Notes: generated by a model from the sequence alone, not told the origin. DNA of 64,000 nucleotides from Hyphobacterium sp. CCMP332 (GCF_014323565.1 NZ_CP058669.1:1205501-1269500); one strand, 5' to 3'. Positions 1 to 9,260 are shown, numbered from the stretch's first letter. A program made the numbers and translations.

Positions 1-541
1 CGCCTTCATCCATTTCATCGCCATAGCTCGGCCCCGGCCCGGCCTCTCCGATCCAGCCGCAATCCGCCTGTGGCGGGATGGTGTAGCCGATATGTTGGAG
101 CGCATAGAGCACACTCATGGAGACGTGCTTGATGCCATCCTCGTTTCCGGTCACAACGCAGCCGCCCGCCTTGCCGTAGAAGACATACTGGCCTTTGTCA
201 TTGGTCTGGCCGGATTGGGCGTAGAGACGCTCGATCAGCATCCGGCAGACCGAACTTTCCTCGCCGAGCCAGATCGGCGTGCCGACGACGAGGATGTCCG
301 CAGCACTCACACGCTCCCAGAGTGCCGGCCAGTCATCGTGCTTCCAGCCCTTCTTCGTCATGTCGGGATAGACGCCAAAGGCGACATCATGATCGACAAG
401 ACGGATCAGATCCGTCGAGACGCCCTGCTTGTCCATGATGGCCTGGGCATTGGCCATCAGGATTTCGGTATGGGATGTTTCAGGTGATTTTTTCAGCGTG
501 CAGCCGATAAACAGCGCTTTCAGCCCGGAATAATCGGTCAA
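1..541 (-). CDS. Flavodoxin-like NAD(P)H-dependent FMN reductase family protein, partial (3' end outside window)
   Basis: About 180 residues are visible before the window edge cuts the C-terminus. The reading frame starts with TTG at 541 and opens TDYSGLKALFIGCTLKKSPE, a flavodoxin-fold beta strand followed by a nucleotide-binding loop. A second typical segment is VVGTPIWLGEESSVCRMLIERL, the loop that contacts FMN in NADPH-dependent FMN reductases (PF03358-like). The TTG start overlaps the TGA stop of the upstream lipoprotein gene (TTGA), which favours this start and suggests translational coupling. Family membership is from motif reading only. The substrate is unknown; a quinone or FMN reductase role is typical of the family. 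Confidence 0.7.
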   Translation of the reverse strand, partial: MTDYSGLKALFIGCTLKKSPETSHTEILMANAQAIMDKQGVSTDLIRLVDHDVAFGVYPDMTKKGWKHDDWPALWERVSAADILVVGTPIWLGEESSVCRMLIERLYAQSGQTNDKGQYVFYGKAGGCVVTGNEDGIKHVSMSVLYALQHIGYTIPPQADCGWIGEAGPGPSYGDEMDEG

Positions 542-1002
542 TTCATGCCTCCGCTATCACAGGCCACATAGTCTTCAACCCGGTCAAATTGGCGATTATC
601 CCAACGCAGGACGCCATCCTGAGGCGTCGAAAAATGAAAGGTCCGCTCATAAGGGGCATCCATGCCGTCGCACATGCCATTCAGCTGATAAACGCCATCC
701 GTCTCTGTCACGCCTGCAATGGTGCAGGCATCCATGCCCATAATGATGTCATAGCGGGAAATCACGATCAGCCCGTCGCCGCTGAGATTGTCTTCGCTGC
801 AGGCTTCGATCTGTATACCCCAGCGGCCATCTATGGATCGGCCCTCCATGGCCTCTTCATCCATCGCCTCATTCGCCATTTCGTCTTGTTCGGCGGGCAT
901 GGCGGAGTCCGCATCCGCGAGCTCGACATTACCGCCCGGATCGTCGCCGGCAGAACACGCCACCAGCAGTGTGGATGCAGCGGCCAATAGGATCGCTTTC
1001 AT
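538..1002 (-). CDS. Small acidic lipoprotein of unknown function
   Basis: A 154-residue protein starts MKAILLAAASTLLVACSAGDD. The lipobox LVAC places lipidated Cys16 after a short signal peptide. Residues about 20-55 are very acidic and rich in Asp, Glu, Ala and Met, as in a flexible linker. The rest has several Cys residues (in IEACSED, MDACTIA, MCDGMD and VACDSGG) that could form disulfides in the periplasm. I do not recognise the family. Its stop overlaps the TTG start of the flavodoxin-like gene, so the two are probably one transcript. Confidence 0.75.
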   Translation of the reverse strand: MKAILLAAASTLLVACSAGDDPGGNVELADADSAMPAEQDEMANEAMDEEAMEGRSIDGRWGIQIEACSEDNLSGDGLIVISRYDIIMGMDACTIAGVTETDGVYQLNGMCDGMDAPYERTFHFSTPQDGVLRWDNRQFDRVEDYVACDSGGMN

Positions 1003-1083
1003 GGTTTGCCTCCGTGACTAAACCCTCAGTCTAGCAGACAGAAGAGGATCGGCCAGTTTCCCCCGGTGAGCGGCGGCGCAAGA

Positions 1084-1452
1084 TCAGGGCGCCTCGACCT
1101 GTTGCCACAGCTCCAGCTTCACGCCATCGCAATCGATTATCCAGGCAAATTTGCCATATCCCTCATCGGAATAGTCGAGAATGTCGAGGCCCTTGGCTTT
1201 GAGCTCTGCGATAAATGCATCGAGATCATCGACGCGGAAATTGACCATGAAAGGCTTGTCGCTGGGCTTGAAATATTCGCCTGACCCGAAGGCACCGATC
1301 AGACTGTAGGGCGCATCGCCCGTCTCTTCAGACCAGCGCAGCATCGGCCCGTATTCGCCCTCGAGGCCGAGATATTCCTTGTACCAGGCGCGCGTTACCG
1401 CCGGATCTTTCACCACATGGAATACGCCGCCCAGCCCTGTGATCTTCGCCAT
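1084..1452 (-). CDS. VOC (glyoxalase/bleomycin resistance) family protein
   Basis: A 122-residue single VOC domain: GGVFHVVKDPAVTRAWYKEYLGLEGEYGP at the N-terminus gives the first beta-alpha-beta unit, and PFMVNFRVDDLDAFIAELKAKG with a closing LELWQQVEAP gives the second. The candidate metal ligands His12 and the C-terminal Glu (in LELW) are present. The start has GGGAGGA about 6 nt upstream. Members include glyoxalase I and dioxygenases; nothing nearby fixes the substrate, so only the fold is called. Confidence 0.8.
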   Translation of the reverse strand: MAKITGLGGVFHVVKDPAVTRAWYKEYLGLEGEYGPMLRWSEETGDAPYSLIGAFGSGEYFKPSDKPFMVNFRVDDLDAFIAELKAKGLDILDYSDEGYGKFAWIIDCDGVKLELWQQVEAP

Positions 1453-1511
1453 GATCGTCCTCCCTTCTGGGAGTAGGTTATCAAATGATCAGGGCAATGG
1501 GCAGTTCAGAA

Positions 1512-2684
1512 TTACGCGCTCTCGTCAAACAGCTCACGGCCAATCAACCAGCGGCGGATCTCGCTTGTGCCGGCGCCAATCTCGTAGAGTTTGGCATCGC
1601 GCAACAGGCGGCCCGTCGGATATTCGTTGATATAGCCATTTCCGCCGAGAAGCTGAATCGCATCCAGCGCGCTCTGGGTGGCGGCTTCCGCAGCGAACAG
1701 AATGGCACCAGCGGCATCCTTGCGCGCTTTCTCGCCCCGGTCGCATATCTTGGCGACTTCATAGACATAGGCGCGCGACGCATTCATGCGCACATACATG
1801 TCGGCCAGCTTGCCCTGAACCAGCTGGAAGGACCCGATCTCGCGATTGAACTGCTTGCGCTCGTGCACATAGGGCAGAACGACATCCATACAGGCGGCCA
1901 TGATGCCGACCGGTCCCCGCCAGCACGACGCGCTCATAATCCAGCCCGGACATCAGCACGGCACGCCCTTGCCCTCTTCGGACCCAACACATTCTCGAAC
2001 GGCACTTCGCATCGTCAAAGATCAGCTCGGCGGTGTTGCTGCCGCGCATCCCCAGCTTGTCGAAATGCGGGACGTGGAGAACCCGGCCATCGCCCTTTCG
2101 ATCAGGAACGCGGTGATGCCGCGTGAATTCGCGCCCGGATCGGTCTTGGCATAGACCACCAGCGTGTCGGCATCCGGCCCGTTGGTGATCCACACTTGTT
2201 CGACCCGTTCAGACGTAGTGATCGCCCTTGCGCTTCTCGGCGCGCAGCTTCATCCGACCACGTCCGATCCGGCACCCGGCTCCGACATGGCCAGCGCGCC
2301 GACATGTTCGCCGGACACCAGTTTGGGAAGATATTTTGCCTTTTGCGTTTCATTGGCCCAACGGCGCACCTGATTGACGCAAAGGTTGGAATGAGCCCCG
2401 TAAGACAGGCCTACAGATGCGGACGCGCGGGAGATTTCCTCCATCGCGATGCAGTGCTCGACATAGCCAAGGCCGCTGCCGCCCCATTCTTCCTCGACCG
2501 TGATGCCCAGAAGGCCCAGATCGCCCATCTTCTTCCACATGTCGGCGGGGAAGGTGTCCGTGGCATCGATCTCGGCGGCGCGCGGCGCCAGCTCGTCCGA
2601 AGCAAAGCTGCGGACGGTGTCGCGGATCATTTCGGCCGTGTCGCCAAGGTCGAATTTCATGGAAGGATATTGGTTCGGGATCAT
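1512..2684 (-). CDS. ivd: Isovaleryl-CoA dehydrogenase (frameshifted in this sequence)
   Basis: FAD-dependent acyl-CoA dehydrogenase of leucine breakdown (isovaleryl-CoA to 3-methylcrotonyl-CoA). The N-terminus [20 protein letters not shown], the stretch [20 protein letters not shown], the FAD loop [12 protein letters not shown] and the C-terminal [20 protein letters not shown] are characteristic. The span is 1173 nt (390 codons plus stop), the usual length, but the frame changes near 2255, 2195, 2050 and 1940. The changes cancel in total, and homologous segments continue in the other frames (for example [20 protein letters not shown]). I read these as indel errors rather than a pseudogene. 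No methylcrotonyl-CoA carboxylase genes lie in the window. Confidence 0.85.
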
Positions 2685-2734
2685 GGACGGGGATTTGGAT
2701 CAAACCCCCGCGAAGGTCAAGCAAAGGTGGTGTG

Positions 2735-4030
2735 CTATTTTTTCCGTGAACCCAGCAACCAGATGCCGGCGCCGACGGCAAAAATGAAGCCGACCACAAG
2801 CGCAACAAGGCCTATGAACAGATTGGGCCGGGGCTCACCCGAGCCCAGTTGCGAGACCAGCTCCCAGACACCACCGGCCAGCAGGGCCAGACCGAGGAAC
2901 AGCAGGATCATCTCTCCCAGATGACCGCCATTTTTGCCCGGCGCAGGGGCAGCGTCGCCATTGGACCAGCCATTCATGGCCGGGCTCGCCCGGCCCTCTT
3001 CGGCAAATTCTGCATCGATATCGGACGGGGCCAGCATGTCCTCGACTTCATCTTCCGAGCCGGTTTCGTCCGAAGCCTCTCCCGCTCCCGAGACTTCACC
3101 GGCAATGCCATCTGTAGACGCCGTGGCCACGCCAACAATGGGCGGCAGATCGCCCGCATCGGCTTCGGCAGGCGCTTCATCCTCATCATCAATCGCCACG
3201 GATTGCGTAAAGGCAAATCCAAGCACACCCGGCGGCACATCCGCCGCCTGTTCAGGCTCAGATACCGCCTCTTCGGGCTCGGCCGGCATTTCCTCGGCCG
3301 TTTGCGGCGCGGCATAGCCGCTTTCGCGCACCGGTCCGGACAATTGCGTGCGCATGCGCAAGATCACGCGCTCTGCCAGTTCTGACCGACCGGGCATCAT
3401 CCGGACCGGCGCAGGCTCTGCGGGTTCAGCGGACGCGTCTTCGACGGATTGGTTTACCGGCTCGGCTTCGGGTTCTGCCGGGCTGGTGACTTCCGGTTCA
3501 ACGACCGGCTCGGCCTCGGCATCCGCCAGCGGACTGACCTCGTCATCCTCATCGGACGGATGATCAAACTCGATCACCAGTTCGACCGGAGCCCGGCCGG
3601 AATCTGCGGGCATGTCCTTCAGGAAAAGTTCGCGTTCCGCCTCATGCCGCGCCACGCCGCCGCCATTCCAGGCTGCTATTGCCTCAGCGGCGTCCTGCCA
3701 GCGTTCTTTCCGGATCAGGCGAACCACAGCACTCCGCCGAAAAGCCGGCAGGCCGACACCCAGCGCAAACGAAACGAGTGCGTCACGCTGCGCCTCTCCC
3801 AGATCTCCCCCCAGAGATTCGTCAATCGCCTGCTCGGCTTGAAGCACATCATAAACCAGCAAAAGCTCGGCTTCGTCCTGCGTTACCGACGCGCCGGCCC
3901 TGGCGGCCGCGTGATGGCCATATCCGATGACCCAGCTGCCATCGCTCTGTTGATGAGCATTTGCAGCAAAGGCCTCGTGAGCCTTGATCAGTTCACGCGC
4001 AGCAGGCGTGGATTTCAAACGCGGCTTCAT
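2735..4030 (-). CDS. spmX: SpmX-like polar localization factor: degenerate GH24 lysozyme domain, acidic linker, two TM segments
   Basis: 431 residues. Residues 8-150 are a phage-type (GH24) lysozyme domain with IGYGHH at 35-40 and QRDALVSFALGVG. Residues about 155-365 are a Pro/Glu/Ala-rich acidic linker, and two membrane helices fill about 373-388 and 404-427. This order and length match SpmX of Caulobacter, which recruits the kinase DivJ to the old pole. Aligned to T4 lysozyme, catalytic Glu11 is kept (Glu19), but Asp20 becomes Gln28 and Thr26 becomes Val34, with exact spacing. That fits the known repurposing of the SpmX domain to a non-hydrolytic role. A prophage lysozyme is unlikely because of the linker, the C-terminal helices and the absence of phage genes. 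Function is inferred from architecture. Confidence 0.85.
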   Translation of the reverse strand: MKPRLKSTPAARELIKAHEAFAANAHQQSDGSWVIGYGHHAAARAGASVTQDEAELLLVYDVLQAEQAIDESLGGDLGEAQRDALVSFALGVGLPAFRRSAVVRLIRKERWQDAAEAIAAWNGGGVARHEAERELFLKDMPADSGRAPVELVIEFDHPSDEDDEVSPLADAEAEPVVEPEVTSPAEPEAEPVNQSVEDASAEPAEPAPVRMMPGRSELAERVILRMRTQLSGPVRESGYAAPQTAEEMPAEPEEAVSEPEQAADVPPGVLGFAFTQSVAIDDEDEAPAEADAGDLPPIVGVATASTDGIAGEVSGAGEASDETGSEDEVEDMLAPSDIDAEFAEEGRASPAMNGWSNGDAAPAPGKNGGHLGEMILLFLGLALLAGGVWELVSQLGSGEPRPNLFIGLVALVVGFIFAVGAGIWLLGSRKK

Positions 4031-4098
4031 GAGTGTTCCATTCCGAGACGGTCCGCCAATGTTTCAGCGAACGCTCTGCAAATGCAGCGCCGAACGGA

Positions 4099-5100
4099 TT
4101 AATTGTTTTCCGGCGTGAAGATATCTGTCGCGCCAATGGCCGTGAAGGGCGCAAAGAAACCGCCACCTGCACCGCCGCCCATGATCATCAATTCACCATT
4201 GATCGACACCATGGCCGCGTCCGTGCGTGGCGATTCCAGCGCCGGCTCTTCAACCCAGCTACCTGTCGCCATCTCCAGCCGGACATGGCTGGACAGCGTT
4301 GTGGAAAGGCTTTCGCTTCGGCCACCGGCAACGTGAATCGCGCCGTCGACAACGGCCGCAGCATGTCCCGCGCGCGGTTCGGGCAGAGCCGGGCCGATGG
4401 TCCAGCTTTCCGTCGCCGGATCGAAAATATCCACGCGCCCGGTGACAACGCCTTCATCCACCCCGCCGATAAAATAGATCCGGTCATTCAGGGCGACCGC
4501 AGCCGCACCCCGGCGTGTGATTTCGGACGGGGCCGCCAGAATGGCCCAGCTCCGCGCCTCGGGGTCAAAGACAAACACGCCATCCGTGCCGTCCTCGCCA
4601 CCGATGGCATAGAGCAGACCATTCAGCGCGATGAGCTGGAAAGACGCCTTGGGCCCCGGCATGCTCGTCTCGCGTTGCCAGATGCCCTCAAGGGGATTCA
4701 GCGACCACATATCCGCGCTCGGGCGCAGAGGTTCGAACTCGGGCCGGCGAAATTCGCCGAAAGCCCCCGTGTCATTCACCGCCCGGTCCGATGCCGCATA
4801 TCCGCCCGCAGCATAGAGGCGGCCATTCACGGCCGCAAAACCGAACCGCTCCAGACCGCGCGGCAAGGCAGTGTCATCAACCCATTGCATCGTCGACGGA
4901 TCATAGACTTCAACCGTACTGTTCGGCTCGGTCAGGCCGGAGCCGCCGGCAGCATAAACGCGGCCATTCATTTCAACCGCGGCCAGACCGGCACGCGCAT
5001 CCGGCAATTCCGGGGCACGGCGCCAATATCCATCCGCAAGGGCGGACCCCGCTGTCACAAGGCTCAGGGAAAGCACAGCCAGAACACGCAAAGCACTCAT
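4099..5100 (-). CDS. Secreted Kelch-repeat beta-propeller protein
   Basis: 333 residues with a signal peptide (MSALRVLAVLSLSLVTAGSA, cleavage about residue 22). About six Kelch repeats follow, each with a VYAAGG/LYAIGG/IYFIGG-type Gly-Gly strand and a VEVYDPSTMQW or VDIFDPATESW-like strand about 45 residues later. Kelch propellers are binding or, rarely, catalytic folds; no catalytic motif is visible. It lies just downstream of mgtE on the same strand (42 nt gap) and may share its transcript, but no functional link is evident. Confidence 0.8.
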   Translation of the reverse strand: MSALRVLAVLSLSLVTAGSALADGYWRRAPELPDARAGLAAVEMNGRVYAAGGSGLTEPNSTVEVYDPSTMQWVDDTALPRGLERFGFAAVNGRLYAAGGYAASDRAVNDTGAFGEFRRPEFEPLRPSADMWSLNPLEGIWQRETSMPGPKASFQLIALNGLLYAIGGEDGTDGVFVFDPEARSWAILAAPSEITRRGAAAVALNDRIYFIGGVDEGVVTGRVDIFDPATESWTIGPALPEPRAGHAAAVVDGAIHVAGGRSESLSTTLSSHVRLEMATGSWVEEPALESPRTDAAMVSINGELMIMGGGAGGGFFAPFTAIGATDIFTPENN

Positions 5101-5142
5101 TTCAATATCGCTCCTTCCCCCGCAACACTCATTGAACCCGAT

Positions 5143-6534
5143 TTACAGCAGGATGATGGCAGCCAATCCGAGAAACGCAAAGAAGCCGATCACATCCGTT
5201 ACAGTTGTGACAAAAACAGACGAGGCCACAGCCGGGTCAGCGCCAAACCGGCGCAGCACCAGAGGCACGCCAATTCCGGCGAGACCGGCAAAGGCCAGAT
5301 TGATCACCATCGCCATCGCAATCACACCTGCCAGCGGCACATTCTGGAACCAGATGGCGGCGACCAGCCCCATGACAATGGCGAAGATCACGCCGTTGAC
5401 GATACCGGTGAGCAGCTCGCGGATGATCACACGGCGGGCATTCGCCGAGGTCAGGTCACGCGAGGCAATGGCGCGCACCGCCACGGCCAGAGACTGCGTA
5501 CCGGCATTGCCGCCCATGGACGCCACAATCGGCATGAGAACAGCCAGCGCCACGATGGTCGCCAGAGCATCCTCGAACAGGGCGATCACGCCCGACGCCA
5601 GAATCGCGGTGGCCAGATTGACCAGCAGCCATGGCGCACGCGAGCGCACCGAATCGAACACGCTGTCCGACAGGCCGGCATCATTAACGCCCGCCAGTGC
5701 CAGCATGTCTTCCTTGTTCTCTTCCTGGATGACATCGACCATGTCGTCGATCGTCAGCATGCCGGTCAAACGACCGTCCTCATCGACCACAGGTGCGGAG
5801 AAGAGGTGATATTTCTCGAACAGATACGCCGCCTCTTCCTGATCGACATCCGGCGCGATGCGGATCCGCAGCTCGTCCATCAGCTCCGTCAGCTTCTTTT
5901 CACGCGGCGACCGCATGATCTGACTGACCGGCACAGCGCCCATCGGATGGAAGGCGGCATCAACGATATAGACGTCGAAGAATATGTCCGGCAGGTCTTC
6001 ACCGGCCGCACGCATATGGTCGATGGCATCGCCCACCGACCAGAATTCCGGCGCCGCGACGAAGTCGCGCTGCATGAGGCGGCCGGCGGTCTCTTCCTCG
6101 TGCTCGAAATGGGATTCGAGCATCGTCCGGTCTTCGTCCGAAACTTCCAGAAGGACCCGCTCGCGAACGTCATCGTCCAGCTCTTCGAGAACATGGGCGG
6201 CGTCATCGGAATCCAGATCCTTGATCGCATCCGCAATCTGTCCGGGCTCCAGCAGCCCGGTGACATCGTCGCGCAAATCCCATTGCAGTTCGGACAGCAA
6301 CTCACCGGTGAAGGCATCCGGCGCCAGCCGGGCCGCATGACGCACCTGATCCGCCGACAACTGTTCGAGAACGTCAGCGGCATCAGCCGGGTGCAATTCG
6401 GACAATATATCGCGAATGGCCCCGCCATCGCGGTCGCCAATGGCAGCCGCCAGCCGGGCAACAACGGCGATATCGGTATCGGCCGCGTTCTGGGCTTCGT
6501 CTTCCGCCTCGATTTCTGGTGCTAGCTCACTCAT
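5143..6534 (-). CDS. mgtE: Magnesium transporter MgtE
   Basis: 463 residues, the usual MgtE length. An N-terminal acidic alpha-superhelix (residues about 30-130, with ELHPADAADVLEQL and DDAAHVLEELDDDVR) is followed by two CBS domains (about 140-260, ending SAPVVDEDGRLTGMLTIDDM). Five membrane helices follow, with the signature PIVASMGGNAGTQSL and the terminal VTDVIGFFAFLGLAAIIL. Cytosolic N and CBS domains sense Mg2+ and gate the pore. I see no obvious Mg2+ riboswitch in the 60 nt separating it from purT. Confidence 0.95.
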   Translation of the reverse strand: MSELAPEIEAEDEAQNAADTDIAVVARLAAAIGDRDGGAIRDILSELHPADAADVLEQLSADQVRHAARLAPDAFTGELLSELQWDLRDDVTGLLEPGQIADAIKDLDSDDAAHVLEELDDDVRERVLLEVSDEDRTMLESHFEHEEETAGRLMQRDFVAAPEFWSVGDAIDHMRAAGEDLPDIFFDVYIVDAAFHPMGAVPVSQIMRSPREKKLTELMDELRIRIAPDVDQEEAAYLFEKYHLFSAPVVDEDGRLTGMLTIDDMVDVIQEENKEDMLALAGVNDAGLSDSVFDSVRSRAPWLLVNLATAILASGVIALFEDALATIVALAVLMPIVASMGGNAGTQSLAVAVRAIASRDLTSANARRVIIRELLTGIVNGVIFAIVMGLVAAIWFQNVPLAGVIAMAMVINLAFAGLAGIGVPLVLRRFGADPAVASSVFVTTVTDVIGFFAFLGLAAIILL

Positions 6535-6594
6535 AACGGCCCCGACAGACTGGTCCGCACAGCATAGACACTGACAGGGCGGAAGCCACCCGTA

Positions 6595-7800
6595 TTAGCC
6601 GGTAAATTCAGACACTTTTATGGCGGACGCACACGCCTTCGCGCGATTGCGCGCCTCTTCGACATCTGCGCCATAGGCAATCGCCACGCCCATACGACGT
6701 TTTTCGTATGACACCGGCTTGCCGAACAGGCGCAGCTGGCTGCCGGGCACCTTCAGAGCATCATCGACGCCTGCAAACGTCACCCCCTCGGCATCGACAC
6801 CGCCATAGATGACCGAGCTGGCACCGGGGCGCAGCAGACTGGCATCGACCGGCAGGCCGAGGATGGCGCGCGCATGAAGCGCGAACTCGCTCTGATCCTG
6901 CGTGGACAGCGTCACCAGCCCGGTGTCATGCGGACGCGGGCTGACTTCGGAAAACCAGACCTCATCGCCCTTGATGAACAGCTCGACGCCGAACACGCCG
7001 CGCCCGCCCAGCGCATCGGTGACCTTGCGCGCCATGTCCTGCGACGTTGCGAGCGCCGCATCGCTCATCTTCTGGGGCTGCCAGCTTTCGATATAGTCGC
7101 CGCTTTCCTGACGATGGCCGATCGGCGCACAGAAGTCGGTGACGACCTTCCCGTTCTCCATAGACCGGACGGTCAGCAGGGTGATTTCATAGTCAAAATC
7201 CACCGCGCCTTCGACAATCACGCGGTATCGACCCGCCCGCCGGCGACTGGGCATATCCCAGGCATTGGCGGCGATCCTCGATTGGCCTCGACTTCATCGA
7301 AACTGGCCCTTGCCCGAGGACGACATGACCGGTTTTACAAACACCGGATAGCCGATGCGGGCGGCTTCGCGTGCGAGGGTTTCGCCATCACTGGCAAAAG
7401 CGAACGGGCTGGTTTGCAGACCCAATTCATCTGCGGCGAGGCAGCGAATGCCTTCGCGGTCCATGGTCAGCCGCGTGGCGCGCGCGGTCGGGATGACCGT
7501 TGCCAACCCCTCTGCCTCGATCCGGGCCAGCTCATCGGTCGCAATAGCCTCGATCTCCGGCACGATCAGGTGAGGTTGCTCCTGTTCTATGATTGCGCGG
7601 ATGGCCGCTGCATCCGTCATGTCGACGACATGGCTGCGATGCGCCACCTGCATGCCCGGCGCGTTCGCATAGCGGTCACAGGCGATCACTTCGACGCCCA
7701 GCCTCTGGAGCTCGATCACGACCTCCTTGCCCAATTCACCCGCGCCCAGAAACATTACGCGCGTCGCAGAAGCGGAAAGCGGGGTGCCGAGTGTGGTCAT
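6595..7800 (-). CDS. purT: Formate-dependent phosphoribosylglycinamide formyltransferase 2 (frameshifted)
   Basis: ATP-grasp enzyme of purine synthesis using formate instead of 10-formyl-THF. The N-terminal half has [20 protein letters not shown], the pre-ATP-grasp fold, and ends [15 protein letters not shown]. The C-terminal half starts [20 protein letters not shown] and contains [19 protein letters not shown] and [14 protein letters not shown], all typical of PurT. The two halves are in different frames, with the break between about 7220 and 7310 where the residues following SSSGKGQ are scrambled. The total span (1206 nt, about 401 residues) equals the usual length, so small compensating sequence errors are more likely than real loss. 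Confidence 0.88.
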
Positions 7801-7879
7801 GACAATGTTTCCATTCAGCCCTGATGACGCATAACGCCGCCGGGATTGTCTTATCTACAAATCCCGCCACTATCTCCGG

Positions 7880-8806
7880 ATGAGTCCCATCTGGTTCGAG
7901 ATAATGGCGCTATTCATTCCGATCAGCGTAATCGCATTGGCGCTTCGTTTTCTCGCACGTCAAAATCTGAAAATCCATTCGCCCATCGGCATCGGGACCA
8001 TACTTTCCACAACTCTGTCCATGCTGGGCAAACGGTGGTGGTTACTGGTCGCCGGTATTCCGGCTCTGGCGGGGCTTCAGATCGGATATATCCTGTTGCG
8101 GCAGCAGATTTACGCGAATGGGTATTCTGCGGTGGACGAGTGGCAGCACTGGGCCCTCAATGCCATGTTCTGGCTGCCACCGGCTCTATGGGTGGTCCTG
8201 GCATTTTTCTGGTTGCGATCTCTGGCCATTGCGCCCGGCCGATCCCGCCTGATGGGCTTTCTCAACGTCTTCTGGCGCATGGCGGCCATTGTCGCGATAT
8301 GCGGAATAGCGATGGGTCTGGCCCTCTTCGGAGCGCTGGAATTGCTGCGTGGGCTGTCCTACGAATTTTTTCTGCGGGTTCCGCAAGAAACATTGGGCCG
8401 GGCAACCATGGCTTTGCAGTACTCGATTGTGCTGACGATCATAGCGCCATTTTTTCTGTCGCTTCCCGCCGCCAATGAGGCTGACCCCAATGCCGAGCTC
8501 AGGGAAAAGCGCCCCGTGACCTATCGCGGACTATTGCTGCCGGGGCTTCTGGCGGGAATTCTTGTCTTCATGCTAGCCGATATGGTGCTGCAGCAGACGG
8601 TCTTTGGGTCGAACGGGGCTCTGTCTTATGCCACAACGGCGCAAAGGCCACAGGATCTCGGCCTGATGAGGGAAATTGCCGGCCGGGGGATTCTGTCCAG
8701 CATCTACGCATCCTGCGCGATTGCCTGGACGTGCACTTATGCCACCGCCGTCTATCAGGCATTGGTTGATCAACGCGCCAGGGTCGATCCGAAAGTCTTT
8801 TCCTGA
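7880..8806 (+). CDS. Integral membrane protein of unknown function
   Basis: 308 residues with about six hydrophobic segments (near residues 7-25, 55-72, 95-112, 130-152, 180-200 and 225-245) and a helical C-terminus. I recognise no conserved motif or family. It runs divergently from purT (79 nt between starts) and ends 15 nt from the tRNA-Leu gene, which is convergent. It stands alone as a transcription unit. The reading is supported by hydrophobicity and codon use only. Confidence 0.6.
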   Translation: MSPIWFEIMALFIPISVIALALRFLARQNLKIHSPIGIGTILSTTLSMLGKRWWLLVAGIPALAGLQIGYILLRQQIYANGYSAVDEWQHWALNAMFWLPPALWVVLAFFWLRSLAIAPGRSRLMGFLNVFWRMAAIVAICGIAMGLALFGALELLRGLSYEFFLRVPQETLGRATMALQYSIVLTIIAPFFLSLPAANEADPNAELREKRPVTYRGLLLPGLLAGILVFMLADMVLQQTVFGSNGALSYATTAQRPQDLGLMREIAGRGILSSIYASCAIAWTCTYATAVYQALVDQRARVDPKVFS

Positions 8807-8821
8807 AACCTCCTCCAGGGA

Positions 8822-8908
8822 TGGTGCGGCCGAGAAGACTCGAACTTCCACGGGTTTTACCCCACAGCGACCTCAACGCTGCGCGTCTACCAGTTCCGCC
8901 ACGGCCGC
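8822..8908 (-). tRNA. tRNA-Leu (anticodon GAG)
   Basis: The minus strand folds as a class II tRNA. The acceptor stem GCGGCCG pairs with CGGCCGC and is followed by an encoded ACCA. The anticodon stem CAGCG/CGCTG closes the loop TTGAGGT (anticodon GAG). A long variable arm precedes the T arm with GTTCGAGTC. The anticodon reads CUC and CUU leucine codons. Confidence 0.95.
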
Positions 8909-8973
8909 ATCCCCAGAAGGCGCGCGGGATAGCAGGCCCCGATCGAATTGTGAAGCGTCATTATGCGCAAATA

Positions 8974-9225
8974 TCAGGCGGCTACCGGCTGGAAGTCATT
9001 TGCATCGGCCGGACCCAGGATTTGCACCGTCACCCGGTCGCCCTGGATGATGATTTCGCCGCGCGCAATCGGGTGGCCATTCGCCAGAATCCACACCGGT
9101 TCGTCCTCGTCACAGTCCATGGGAATCACGGCGCCGCGACCCATGCGCAGAAATTGCGCAATCGGCATCGCCGATTGCCCGAGGACAACCGATATTTCGA
9201 CTTTGACGGACCCCAACTGACTCAA
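8974..9225 (-). CDS. Orphan FliN/SpoA-domain protein
   Basis: About 83 residues making one SpoA (FliM/FliN C-terminal) domain: SVKVEISVVLGQSAMPIAQF, then a short Gly-Arg-Gly loop and PVWILANGHPIARGEIIIQG, ending VTVQIL. This is the surface of the flagellar motor switch C-ring protein FliN or of related type III secretion proteins. A TTG start at 9225 is chosen because AGGAG lies 7 nt upstream; the in-frame TTG at 9258 has no good ribosome site. No flagellar genes are nearby, so it may be the FliN of the cell placed outside the flagellar cluster, or a paralogue. Confidence 0.75.
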   Translation of the reverse strand: MSQLGSVKVEISVVLGQSAMPIAQFLRMGRGAVIPMDCDEDEPVWILANGHPIARGEIIIQGDRVTVQILGPADANDFQPVAA

Positions 9226-9243
9226 GGCGTTACTCCTGTTCGC

Positions 9244-9260
9244 GCTTGAAATATTCAAGC
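9244..9260. promoter_or_regulatory. Inverted repeat in the divergent fliN-like/lipB spacer
   Basis: GCTTGAA-N3-TTCAAGC, a perfect 7-base inverted repeat, lies between the divergently transcribed FliN-like and lipB genes, 55 nt before the lipB start and 18 nt before the chosen TTG start of the other gene. It could be an operator for a dimeric regulator or a small RNA hairpin. No regulator is identified. Confidence 0.35.

Noticed and set aside
2735-4030. Prophage endolysin
   Set aside because: The GH24 domain is followed by a 200-residue acidic linker and two C-terminal helices, catalytic residues are changed, and no phage genes are nearby. SpmX explains all of this better.
4033-6525. Long open frame of 830 codons on the plus strand opposite the Kelch and mgtE genes
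   Set aside because: The translation is rich in Arg, His and Gln with no domain pattern, while the minus strand encodes two clear families over the same span. High-GC genes often leave long open frames on the antisense strand.
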